36,603 bases of DNA, taken from Acidimicrobiaceae bacterium (GTDB taxonomy: Bacteria; Actinomycetota; Acidimicrobiia; Acidimicrobiales; RAAP-2). Numbering within the stretch: position 1 is the stretch's first letter; each line of letters opens with the position of its first letter. The stretch covers positions 1 through 36,603 of the forward strand of contig PNAT01000022.1 in the NCBI GenBank assembly GCA_003169675.1. Direction: 5' to 3'. Below are positions 1 through 7,238 of this stretch, piece after piece. Under the pieces are notes generated by a model. The model was not told the DNA's origin. It made no database searches and was given only the letters and a program-made list of their open reading frames with translations. Both the position numbers and the translations under genes were made by a program.

Positions 1-18
1 GAGAAAGACACCAACCAC

Positions 19-268
19 CTAGGCCCGGTCTGGCTCTCCGAAGCGCTCGCGGGCTGCTTGCTTGCTGACGCCCACCACGGGTGGCGACTTGAGTCCACGT
101 GCGGCCTTTGGCCCTTGTGTCGGCGACCCGTTCAGCCAACGCCAGGTCGCTCGTCGCGGGGGCTCGCATGGCGTGGATGACAACCGGCTCTTCACCGTGG
201 GCTCCATACCGGTGCGTGGTGTCTGCGCCATCCACCAGAGAACGGGTAACCCCGTCGTCACGCCAGCG
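19..268 (-). pseudogene. Frameshifted remnant of a small helix-turn-helix protein
   Basis: On the minus strand one frame, open from just after a TGA at 271-269, reads through VADTRAKGRTWTQVA. A second frame then continues as VGVSKQAARERFGEPDRA and stops at 21-19. Joined, the two pieces give the familiar end of small actinobacterial HTH proteins (an 'A.G.TW..VA..LGVSKQAARERFG' helix-turn-helix), so the switch between frames at about positions 75-95 looks like an indel in a once intact gene. No convincing start codon or full N-terminus remains, so this is called a pseudogene and not a short gene. The family assignment rests only on the HTH-like tail. It lies upstream of, and opposite to, the mobile-mystery gene pair and may be part of the same accessory patch. 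Confidence 0.5.
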
Positions 269-350
269 TCAGGCGCACCGTGTCGGTGAGACAGCTCGAA
301 CACACCATCGGGAAGTGGAGGTTCAAGACCTCATGAGTAGTCGCCTTCTT

Positions 351-368
351 CTAATACTATAATATTAG
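351..368 (+). promoter_or_regulatory. AT-rich promoter with palindromic operator for the HTH/Fic pair
   Basis: CTAATA and TATTAG form perfect 6-bp arms around CTATAA, in an AT-rich island within G+C-rich DNA. A consensus -10 hexamer TATAAT lies inside it at 358-363. A transcript starting 6-7 nt downstream would begin about 5 nt before the ATG at 375, so the mRNA would be nearly leaderless. No good -35 box is seen. A palindrome over the -10 box of an HTH gene suggests autorepression by that protein (inference). Confidence 0.55.
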
Positions 369-374
369 GACCTT

Positions 375-716
375 ATGCGAACCACACTTCGACAGGCACG
401 AGAACGGGCTGGTGTCAGCATGTCCGACCTGGCCGGGAGGCTGGGTGTTGCGGTACCGTCTGTCTCGTCCCTTGAGCTAAACGATGAGCGGGGCACGGCC
501 AAGTCGGCCACCGTTGACAGGGCGCTCGTCGCCCTGGACCTGGTTCGTTGGGATGTGGTGCTCCCTGCCGACGAATTCAAGTCGATCCTGGCTGGAGCTC
601 AGAAGATCGCCGACGAGGTTGCCTGGACCATGGCTCTCGAAGCTCAAACCCTGAGCGACGAGGCAATCTCTGGAATGGTCCAGAAGCTCGTGATGCAGGC
701 GATCGCCAGGCGATGA
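375..716 (+). CDS. Mobile mystery protein A-like XRE-family regulator (putative antitoxin)
   Basis: A 113-residue protein with a helix-turn-helix at about residues 13-36 (AGVSMSDLAGRLGVAVPSV), then the 'ERGTAKSATVDRALVALDL..' segment typical of XRE-type regulators. It matches the layout of mobile mystery protein A (TIGR02612), a DNA-binding protein found beside a Fic-domain partner in mobile contexts. It is shorter at the N-terminus than I recall for that family, but an in-frame TAG at 366-368 rules out an upstream extension. The ATG sits only a few bases after the predicted transcription start. Its stop overlaps the start of the next gene as ATGA (713-716), implying translational coupling. 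The likely role is to repress its own promoter and possibly to restrain the Fic protein, as in toxin-antitoxin pairs. The antitoxin role is inference. Confidence 0.72.
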   Translation: MRTTLRQARERAGVSMSDLAGRLGVAVPSVSSLELNDERGTAKSATVDRALVALDLVRWDVVLPADEFKSILAGAQKIADEVAWTMALEAQTLSDEAISGMVQKLVMQAIARR

Positions 717-1447
717 GCAAGGCCGGCAGCGGACGGGGAACCAGCCGACACGGCATCACGCGCGCCGCAACGCCCACATCTCGGCCCGCTCCAGGAGGGA
801 GCGGGCTCCGCGCCCAGCCTGCTGAGGGGAACCGCGATTGGGATGCTCATTGCGTGCAGTTCGGGCAAACCCCGATTGAGGTGGGTGACAGGGAGTTCCT
901 GACTCCCGCCTCCAAAGACATCGTGACGCTCGGCGGCCTCAACCGGGCGGAAGCCGAGAACATCGCCGTGGCCCGGCTTTGGCTCCGGGACCACCCATTC
1001 GATTCCACAACCGATCTATTGAACCAGTTTGCCCTCAGGGATCTTCACCGAAGGATGTTCCAACGGGTCTGGACGTGGGCAGGCAGACTTCGGTTGCGCG
1101 AGACGAATATTGGCGTCGACCCTGCGATGATCTCTCAGGACTGGGAAGTCCTGCTCCGCAATACTGAGGCGCAAATTGACCACGGTACATACCCGGCAGA
1201 GGAAATCGGCGTGCGCCTTCATCGTTCCATGCTGAGCATTCACCCATTCATGAACGGAAATGGGCGCCACGCTCGCATCACCGCCAATGAGCTTGCTCGC
1301 CTACTCGGCCTCGGTGACGACCTTTACAGCTGGGGGCGTCGGAGCGGAGAGGAACATGAAGCTGTACGACGCAAATACCTGGACGCACTTCAACTCGCAG
1401 ATGCCGAAGGTCAGTACGGTCCACTGGTGGCAGTCGCCCTTTCGTAG
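713..1447 (+). CDS. Mobile mystery protein B-like Fic-domain protein
   Basis: A 244-residue protein whose residues about 70-215 form a Fic domain (PF02661). The active-site loop is HPFMNGNGRHAR at residues 177-188, preceded by the family-typical 'LHRRMFQRVWTWAGRLRLRE' stretch (111-130). Fic enzymes usually transfer AMP or another phosphate-containing group to a protein hydroxyl using the loop histidine (H177). Canonical loops read HxFx(D/E)GNGR; here the acidic, metal-binding position is Asn (N181), so transferase activity may differ. Overall it matches mobile mystery protein B (TIGR02613), the usual partner of the gene just upstream. The ATG at 713 overlaps that gene's stop. About 45 extra N-terminal residues are low-complexity and poorly conserved, and an in-frame GTG at 854 is a possible alternative start. 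Classification is firm; toxicity and target are unknown. Confidence 0.8.
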   Translation: MSKAGSGRGTSRHGITRAATPTSRPAPGGSGLRAQPAEGNRDWDAHCVQFGQTPIEVGDREFLTPASKDIVTLGGLNRAEAENIAVARLWLRDHPFDSTTDLLNQFALRDLHRRMFQRVWTWAGRLRLRETNIGVDPAMISQDWEVLLRNTEAQIDHGTYPAEEIGVRLHRSMLSIHPFMNGNGRHARITANELARLLGLGDDLYSWGRRSGEEHEAVRRKYLDALQLADAEGQYGPLVAVALS

Positions 1448-1490
1448 CTCTGCCCCTGGCCAAGGCACTCGAGGTGGATGTTGCCGCCCA

Positions 1491-2210
1491 CTAGCCGGGC
1501 GAACAGATCTGGCACGGGCGCAGGTCCGCCAGGTTGCCAGGTCCGAGCACCCGCAGATCTTCGGAATTGTGGGTGAGTACCGCGCAGCCCGCCTGGTGGT
1601 ACACGGTGCCCGAAGCGGTGGCGAAATACGTCACCGGTGCGCTCTCACCCGGTGCCGGCTCCTCGGCTGCGGTGTCTCCCGATGCGGCGCCCGGGGGTCC
1701 AGCGCCTCGCAACGAGGCCAACGACACGGCGATCTGTTCAAGGACTTTCAATTGTTCCTCGTGGTGGATGTCGGCCTGGTCGTAAATGCGGTAGAGCCAA
1801 TGGGAGAAGAACAGGAAGCCACCGACCACCACCATGCCCAGGCCGATGAAGTCCCCGCTGACCAGGTAGGGGAACTGCTGTTGTATCACGCTGGCGTGAG
1901 CCGCCCCGTACCAGGCGATGATGATGACGACGAAACCGAGGGGGATGAGGATCGATCCGACTGCCACCTGCCAGGTGTTGCGCAGGTCGAAGGATCCGCC
2001 CTCCTCCCCGTCGGGCCGAGCCGGGCCCTTGGGACGCGAGCCACCGGAACCGAGTTGCTTGAGTCGCTTCAAGGGCGTTTCCTTCGGGCCCGATGGCGGC
2101 GGGGGAGGCAGGTCGTCAAGAAAGACCTCATCGATCGGAACCTCCCTCACTTCGGGCTCAGCGACCACGGCTGTCGCCGCAGTGGGATCCATCTCGGTCT
2201 CCAACGTCAT
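1491..2210 (-). CDS. Two-TM membrane protein with C-terminal His/Cys metal-binding-like tail
   Basis: A 239-residue protein with an acidic, proline-rich N-terminus (residues 1-75), two hydrophobic segments (about 82-102 and 121-141), a charged helix (about 144-168), a Gly/Ala/Pro-rich linker and a compact C-terminal module. In that module H205, C209, C233 and C236 are spaced like a small zinc-binding knuckle (HxxxC then CxxC), reminiscent of the short Cys-rich tails seen on various bacterial membrane and competence proteins. I do not recognise a named family. It is the last gene of the liv-type operon: its ATG (2210-2208) overlaps the stop of the preceding gene as ATGA, so it is expected to be co-translated with it. 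A role as accessory or sensor of the transporter or of the cell envelope is a guess from context. Confidence 0.72.
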   Translation of the reverse strand: MTLETEMDPTAATAVVAEPEVREVPIDEVFLDDLPPPPPSGPKETPLKRLKQLGSGGSRPKGPARPDGEEGGSFDLRNTWQVAVGSILIPLGFVVIIIAWYGAAHASVIQQQFPYLVSGDFIGLGMVVVGGFLFFSHWLYRIYDQADIHHEEQLKVLEQIAVSLASLRGAGPPGAASGDTAAEEPAPGESAPVTYFATASGTVYHQAGCAVLTHNSEDLRVLGPGNLADLRPCQICSPG

Positions 2211-3715
2211 CGTTTTCTACCTCGGGGAATGAACTGATATCGGGCGAGTAACAGCAGCGGGTAACAGAATACAAAGCACCCCACCAGGGCTGCGATGGCC
2301 CACCCCAGTGGTGCCGGCACGCCCGCGAGCGGGAAGCCCGAGGCTATCGAGGAGAGGGGAGTCGGAGCCGTCGTGCCCGCGCTGCCCGGTCCGGTGGCGC
2401 TCAGGCTCTGCAACGAACCCGTCGGGATGGCGAAGGAGCCCCCAGCCAATCCCGTGTTGCCCGTGTTGCCCGTCGAGCCCACGATTCCGGCGGTGGTGGG
2501 AAGTGGGATCAACGTCGTGGTGGGGGTCGAGGTGGTCGGCACGACCGAGATCTCCGAACTCAGCGCGGTGGCCGTGACACCGGCCTGGGCCAGGCCGAAG
2601 GTGATGGATGTGGTCACCGTGTACTGGCCGGCCGGGAGCCCTTGGTTGCCCAGCTGGGGGAGCGGCACATTCGGCTCACCGGGCACGAACGGGACGTCGA
2701 GCTGGTGGGCGATGCTGACCTGCAGCCCACCGGCGTCGGCACTGGCCTGGCCGCCGGAGCTCGTCAGCTTGGGATCGAGCACGCGCACCGAGATCCCGTC
2801 CTGGGCGAAGGTCCCGTTGAGGGTCTGTTGCAACTGCGCCGGGGTGATGCCCGAGGTAGAAGGGTTGTTCGTGTTGATGTGGACGCCGGTGGCATCGATG
2901 TACCCCCCTTGGCCGTTAACGGTGACCTGCCCGACGTGCAGCGCGGCCGTCGGGGTGCCGGTGTTGCCGTCGGAGGTTGCGTTGGCGGTTCCGGTGACGC
3001 CGGCGATATCCACCAGGCCGGCGATGTCGATGGACTTGGCCGACGAGCTTGCGTTGGCCGTGATGCTCCCTGAGGTGAGGGTGACGGTGTTGGCGGCATT
3101 GACGTTGCCGATGTCAACCAGGCTGCCGGTGGCCGATGGGCCCCCGCCGAGGGGAAGGGTGGGAGTCACGCCGAAGTCGTTCAGTGCAAGTTTGCTCACG
3201 TAACCGGTGGCGCCACCCCCGCCAGCACTGGAATTGGCGGTGGCGTAGAACGAGCTGGGTGCCGCCGGAGGGGCGGTATTCGGGTTGACTCCGAAACTGG
3301 CCTGGCCCGAGTAGCCCGGAGAAGGCGGGTACTTGGACTCGGCCAGGACGGTGTTGTTGGGCACCGGGAAGGGGAAGCCATCGGTCTGCAGGAGGGTGCC
3401 CAGGTTGGAGGCCACGTCGCCCGGGTAGTAGGGCGCTCCAATGGCGTCGACCAGCGGCCCCTGGGCCAGGTTGGTGCGGGCAAAGGCGATGTCCTCTTCG
3501 ATCAGGTTCTCATTGGGCAACGGCACGACATTGGGGACATTGAATCCGAACTGTGCTCCCACGCCGAGCGTGGTGGCGTTGTAGCCGAGCAGGGTCGTTC
3601 CCGCCCCGGCCGCCGCCATGCCCAATGGACCCAGCGTCACCAGGAGCGCCGCCCCTGCCGCCACGCCAACTTTTCTGAACAATCCCGCATATGGACCCGC
3701 GTAGAGCCTTTTCAT
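2207..3715 (-). CDS. Secreted, C-terminally membrane-anchored surface protein of the liv operon
   Basis: A 502-residue protein. It begins with a signal peptide (basic MKRLYAGPYAGLFRK, then a hydrophobic stretch to about residue 36 ending in Ala/Gly) and ends with one transmembrane helix (about 468-490) and a basic tail (RYQFIPRGRKR). The anchor is thus a tail TM helix and not a sortase signal. The exported body is rich in Gly, Ala, Thr, Ser and Asn with beta-type repeats (alternating Val/Thr/Asp around residues 190-270), followed by a Thr/Pro/Gly-rich stalk (about 395-460). It resembles the loosely defined secreted beta-rich proteins of Actinobacteria, with no specific family recognised. Its ATG overlaps the livF stop as ATGA, and its stop overlaps the next start, so it is embedded in the transporter operon. 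An envelope partner for the importer is plausible but unproven. Confidence 0.72.
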   Translation of the reverse strand: MKRLYAGPYAGLFRKVGVAAGAALLVTLGPLGMAAAGAGTTLLGYNATTLGVGAQFGFNVPNVVPLPNENLIEEDIAFARTNLAQGPLVDAIGAPYYPGDVASNLGTLLQTDGFPFPVPNNTVLAESKYPPSPGYSGQASFGVNPNTAPPAAPSSFYATANSSAGGGGATGYVSKLALNDFGVTPTLPLGGGPSATGSLVDIGNVNAANTVTLTSGSITANASSSAKSIDIAGLVDIAGVTGTANATSDGNTGTPTAALHVGQVTVNGQGGYIDATGVHINTNNPSTSGITPAQLQQTLNGTFAQDGISVRVLDPKLTSSGGQASADAGGLQVSIAHQLDVPFVPGEPNVPLPQLGNQGLPAGQYTVTTSITFGLAQAGVTATALSSEISVVPTTSTPTTTLIPLPTTAGIVGSTGNTGNTGLAGGSFAIPTGSLQSLSATGPGSAGTTAPTPLSSIASGFPLAGVPAPLGWAIAALVGCFVFCYPLLLLARYQFIPRGRKR

Positions 3716-4461
3716 GCCACCCCTCCCAAATAGGCCGAAGCCAGACTCCCATGGCGCATGTCGGACGGTTCCCCGACATCCACAATAGAGCCTTTGTCCA
3801 TGACGTAGACGTAGTCCGCCAACCCCAGCGCCGCCTCGACGTACTGCTCAACCAGGAGCAGGCTCATGCCGGCCTCAGCTCGCTCCCGTAAGGCATCGAA
3901 GAGCTGGGCCACGATGAGTGGCGCCAGCCCCATGCTGATCTCATCAACCATCAAGAGCTTCGGCTGTGCCATCAGGGCGCGCGCCAGCGCCAGCATCTGC
4001 TGCTCGCCCCCCGACATGCTGCCGGCCAGCTGGCGCAGGCGGGAGGCCAGGGCCGGAAACAGGGCGATGCCCTCGGCCACCGGGTCCGTGGCTTCGGTGA
4101 CCGCCGCCTCGGCCATCTCGAGATTCTCCCGCACGGTGAGGCTGGGGAAGATGCCCCGACCTTCGGGGACGTGGACCACCCCCATACGGGCAATCTTGTA
4201 GGCCGGTTTGCGGTCGATCCGCTGGCCCTGCACCCAGATCCGGCCCTCCTGAGCCCGGATGAGCCCGGAAATCGTGCGCAAAGTGGTGCTCTTGCCTGCC
4301 CCATTGGGGCCGAGCACAGCCACCACCGAACCCTCGGGCACCACCATGGAGACGTCCCGCAATGCCTGAACACCGCCGTAGGACACCCGCAAGCCGCGCA
4401 CCTCGAGCGCCAGAGGAGTTGTCGGCTCAGGCGACACTGACGTCACCCAGGTAGGCGGCAC
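3712..4461 (-). CDS. livF: Branched-chain amino acid-type ABC transporter ATPase LivF
   Basis: A 249-residue cytoplasmic ATPase of the HAAT (LivF) class. Walker A is GPNGAGKST (51-59), the signature is MSGGEQQ (149-155) and Walker B ends in VDE (172-174), followed by the family-typical 'ISMGLAPLIV'. The short 'ARMGVVHVPEGRGIFPSLTV' stretch after Walker A is characteristic of LivF. It pairs with LivG to power the fused permease. The first ATG (4461) lies 35 nt inside livG; a GTG at 4437, 11 nt before the livG stop, is an alternative start that would remove eight poorly conserved residues. The stop overlaps the next gene as ATGA. The substrate cannot be read from the ATPase: HAAT systems carry branched-chain amino acids, amides, urea or aromatic acids. 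Confidence 0.93.
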   Translation of the reverse strand: MPPTWVTSVSPEPTTPLALEVRGLRVSYGGVQALRDVSMVVPEGSVVAVLGPNGAGKSTTLRTISGLIRAQEGRIWVQGQRIDRKPAYKIARMGVVHVPEGRGIFPSLTVRENLEMAEAAVTEATDPVAEGIALFPALASRLRQLAGSMSGGEQQMLALARALMAQPKLLMVDEISMGLAPLIVAQLFDALRERAEAGMSLLLVEQYVEAALGLADYVYVMDKGSIVDVGEPSDMRHGSLASAYLGGVA

Positions 4462-5197
4462 GCACCAGTTCGTCGTTGCGGATCTCTTCGGGGGAGCCGC
4501 AGGCGATGACCTTGCCGAAGTCCAGCACCGTGAGGGCCGAGCACACCTCCATGACCAGGGTCATGTCGTGCTCGACCAGGAGCACCGCCGGCGCGGACGG
4601 ACCTCTCACCACGGTGCGTAAGACATCACAGAAGGCCGCCGTCTCCTTGACGTCCAGCCCGGAGCCCGGCTCGTCCAGCAGGAGCACGTGAGGGTCGGTG
4701 CACAGCGCCCGGCCCAACTCGACCATGCGACCCTGTCCCGTCGAGAGCTCTCCGGCCAGTCGGTCGGCGATGGGCCACAGGTTGAGCAGCTCCATGACCT
4801 GGTGCACCCGTTCCTGGCGCAGCGATCGCCCGCGACCGAACACTCCACCTCGGTGGGAGGACTCCCATGACGCCACCAGGTTGTCGCTCACCGACAGCCG
4901 CGTGAAGAGCGCCAGGCGCTGAAACGTGCGGGCGATGCCGGCGCGGCCCCGGCGGTAGGTGGGCCACCCCGAAATGTCCGCTCCGTTGAACCTGACCCGC
5001 CCCGTCGTCGTCTCCTGCAACCCGGTGAGGACGTTGAACATGGTGGTCTTGCCGGCTCCGTTCGGCCCGATCAGGGCGACGATGCGGCCGGATGGGACCT
5101 GGAGGGAGACATTGGCCAGCGCGCTCAACCCGCCGAATTTCACCGAGACGTCCTCGGCCGAGAGCACCGGATCCGGGGCGAGCGGGTCAGGCGACAT
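4427..5197 (-). CDS. livG: Branched-chain amino acid-type ABC transporter ATPase LivG
   Basis: A 256-residue ATPase of the LivG class. Walker A is GPNGAGKT (44-51), the signature is the variant LSTGQGRMVELGRAL (from 151), Walker B is VLLLDEP (171-177) and the switch histidine is in LLVEHDM (H210). The segment 'IARTFQRLALFTRLSVSDNL' (88-107) is typical of LivG. An upstream extension to 5290 stays open but would add 31 arginine/proline-rich residues lying inside the permease gene. The ATG at 5197 gives normal family length and an 11-nt overlap with the permease stop, so it was chosen. It works with LivF on the permease and belongs to the same overlapping operon. Confidence 0.93.
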   Translation of the reverse strand: MSPDPLAPDPVLSAEDVSVKFGGLSALANVSLQVPSGRIVALIGPNGAGKTTMFNVLTGLQETTTGRVRFNGADISGWPTYRRGRAGIARTFQRLALFTRLSVSDNLVASWESSHRGGVFGRGRSLRQERVHQVMELLNLWPIADRLAGELSTGQGRMVELGRALCTDPHVLLLDEPGSGLDVKETAAFCDVLRTVVRGPSAPAVLLVEHDMTLVMEVCSALTVLDFGKVIACGSPEEIRNDELVRAAYLGDVSVA

Positions 5198-7238
5198 GGC
5201 TGGAGACCCCTTCGCCGGATCCGGCGGGCGCCGGAACTCGGCGGTCAACCGGAGGGTCGGGAACCGCCCCGGACGGTGCCGGCAAACCAAGGGTGTTCCG
5301 ATAGCGTTTGGGGAGCGGTTTCATGACGGCCAGCACGTGCATCGTCTGGCGCGCCGTCATGCGGGCCGTTCCCTCCGGCTCTTGGGCCAGGCCGATCACG
5401 CCCAGTGCGATGGTGAGCGCCAGAATCTTGTTCACTTCGACGGGTATGAAGGGCAGGGCCTGGGTGGCCACGACGCTGCCGGCGATGATGGCTCCGCTGA
5501 TCACGGCGCGCCCGCCCAGGACGACCAGGAGGAGGAGCTCCAGCGAGGCTGTCCACATGAAGTCGAGCGGCGTAATCGCTTGGGTCCAGGCTCCGTAGAA
5601 CGAACCACCCAGTGCGGCCACCATGGCGCAGGCGGTGAAGACGACCAGCTTGGTCACGGTCAGGTTGACCCCCAGCGTCGATGCCGCCAGCGGCGAGTCA
5701 CGCAGGATGTGCAGGCGGCGGCCCATCGGGCCGGCACGCAGCGCATAGGCCGCCACGGCAATGAGGCCGAAGATGACCACCACCAGCTCGTACAGCGCGA
5801 TCCTCCCGGTGAAGGAGATGCCGAAGATCTGCGGTCGTGGCACGCTGATGCCGGTGAGGCCACCACTGACGTCGGTGCGGTTGAACACGATGGTGTCCAT
5901 GACCAGAGCAAAGGCCAGGGTGGCCAGAGCGAGGTAGAGGCCGGAGAGGCGCAACGAGGCCAACCCGACAACCACGGCCAGGGGGGCCGACAACAACATG
6001 CCGATCAGGACGGCGAAGAGGAAATGCTGGCCGTGAGACCCGGCCAGATGGCCGGCGGTGAAGGCGCCCACCCCGACAAAGGAGAATTGGGCCAATGAGA
6101 TCTGCCCCGCCCAACCGGTGAGCACGACCAGGGTCAAGGCGATAAGGGCGTAAATCACGCCGCCGATGATGATGAGGAGCCGTGGACCCGGGACGGCCAG
6201 CGGTACCAGGATGGCCAGCACGAACCCGACCAGCCCGAGTGTCAAGTTCCGATCCACGCCGACCCGCCATCGTCCCTGGCCGATGGCAAACAGCGTCGCC
6301 GATGCGCCGCTCTTCTTCTTTCCCGGAGCGGCCACGGCGGCCACGGCCAGGCGCCTGGTCGCTGTCCCCACCTCCTTGAGCCGAGGTCCGAGCACGACGA
6401 GCAGCACGAAGAGGGACAGATAGGGAAAGGCCGCTTCAAGGTTAGCCACGGTCCCCGAGTTGGAATACTTGGAGAGGATGCTGCCGATGATGCCCAGGAT
6501 GAGGCCACCGATGTAGGCCAGCGGCAGGCTGACCAGGCGACCGAGCACGGCGGGCGCGAAGCAGTAGATCACCACCAGGACCAATTGGTAGATGTCGAGG
6601 CCCTGCCGCGGGCTGATCATGATGCCGACCAGGGCGGCGAAGAAGGTCGACAGGATCCACGCCGCCCGCCGCACGTTGTCACCGTGCACGCCGATCATGT
6701 CGGCCAGGTCGGGATTGTCGACCACGGCCCGGGTGGAGGTGCCGAATTTGGTGTGACGGAGCAGGGCCCACAAGAGGGCAGCCATGGACAGCGAGACCAC
6801 GAGCGTCCCCATTTGGTCGTAGCCGACGTGGAGGTGTGAACCCAGCACGAACGTCTTGGTGGGGAAGATGGCCTGGAGTTGGCGGTCCTGCGAGCCGTAG
6901 ATGATCGGCACCAGTGCCCCGAGCGCGGCCAGGATGCCCAGGCTCACCACGATGAGGACCTCGGCCGAGAGCCCGGCCAGCGGACGGTAGAGGCCCTCGA
7001 GGATCAGGCCGAGGATGGGCGCCACGACCAGGAAGAGGATGGGCATGGCCAACCACGCGGTGATGCCCCAGTGGTCATGCAGCTCCCAGTAGGTGTAGGC
7101 GCAGAACATGGCCACGGCGCCGTAGGCCAGGTTGAAGACGCCCACCGTCTTGTAGGTGAGCACGACACCCATGGCGGCCAGCCCGTAGACGCTCCCGGTG
7201 AAGAGCCCGATGACGATGAATGGGTAGAAGGCGCTCAC
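5187..7238 (-). CDS. Fused LivH-LivM branched-chain amino acid-type permease
   Basis: A 683-residue inner-membrane protein combining the two permease subunits that are usually separate. Residues about 1-290 are LivH-like (start FIVIGLFTGSVYGLAAMGVV, then VFNLAYGAVAMFCAY). A basic, flexible linker follows (about 290-330, containing PGKKKSGAS), and residues about 330-635 are LivM-like with the classic TGWAGQISLAQFSFVGVGAF segment (about 374-393). A polar Pro-rich tail of about 50 residues ends the protein. Each half has the usual number of hydrophobic helices, so one polypeptide should form the whole transmembrane channel. Its ATG (7238-7236) overlaps the stop of the receptor gene as ATGA. No frameshift is visible at the junction, so the fusion looks genuine. 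LivHM fusions exist in other Actinobacteria. Confidence 0.92.
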   Translation of the reverse strand: MSAFYPFIVIGLFTGSVYGLAAMGVVLTYKTVGVFNLAYGAVAMFCAYTYWELHDHWGITAWLAMPILFLVVAPILGLILEGLYRPLAGLSAEVLIVVSLGILAALGALVPIIYGSQDRQLQAIFPTKTFVLGSHLHVGYDQMGTLVVSLSMAALLWALLRHTKFGTSTRAVVDNPDLADMIGVHGDNVRRAAWILSTFFAALVGIMISPRQGLDIYQLVLVVIYCFAPAVLGRLVSLPLAYIGGLILGIIGSILSKYSNSGTVANLEAAFPYLSLFVLLVVLGPRLKEVGTATRRLAVAAVAAPGKKKSGASATLFAIGQGRWRVGVDRNLTLGLVGFVLAILVPLAVPGPRLLIIIGGVIYALIALTLVVLTGWAGQISLAQFSFVGVGAFTAGHLAGSHGQHFLFAVLIGMLLSAPLAVVVGLASLRLSGLYLALATLAFALVMDTIVFNRTDVSGGLTGISVPRPQIFGISFTGRIALYELVVVIFGLIAVAAYALRAGPMGRRLHILRDSPLAASTLGVNLTVTKLVVFTACAMVAALGGSFYGAWTQAITPLDFMWTASLELLLLVVLGGRAVISGAIIAGSVVATQALPFIPVEVNKILALTIALGVIGLAQEPEGTARMTARQTMHVLAVMKPLPKRYRNTLGLPAPSGAVPDPPVDRRVPAPAGSGEGVSSHVA

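Noticed and set aside
375-1447. Antiviral defence island around the Fic gene
   Set aside because: Only the two-gene mobile-mystery pair and one HTH remnant are present; no nuclease, helicase or other defence gene adjoins them.
1260-2237. Plus-strand open frame of 325 codons across the Fic gene end and the membrane protein gene
   Set aside because: It crosses two better-supported genes, has Arg-rich nonsense composition and no recognisable domain.
4959-6098. Long open frame (379 codons) on the plus strand inside the liv permease and LivG region
   Set aside because: Its translation is low-complexity Gly/Gln/His/Asp-rich with no motif. It is the antisense shadow of strongly supported permease and ATPase genes.
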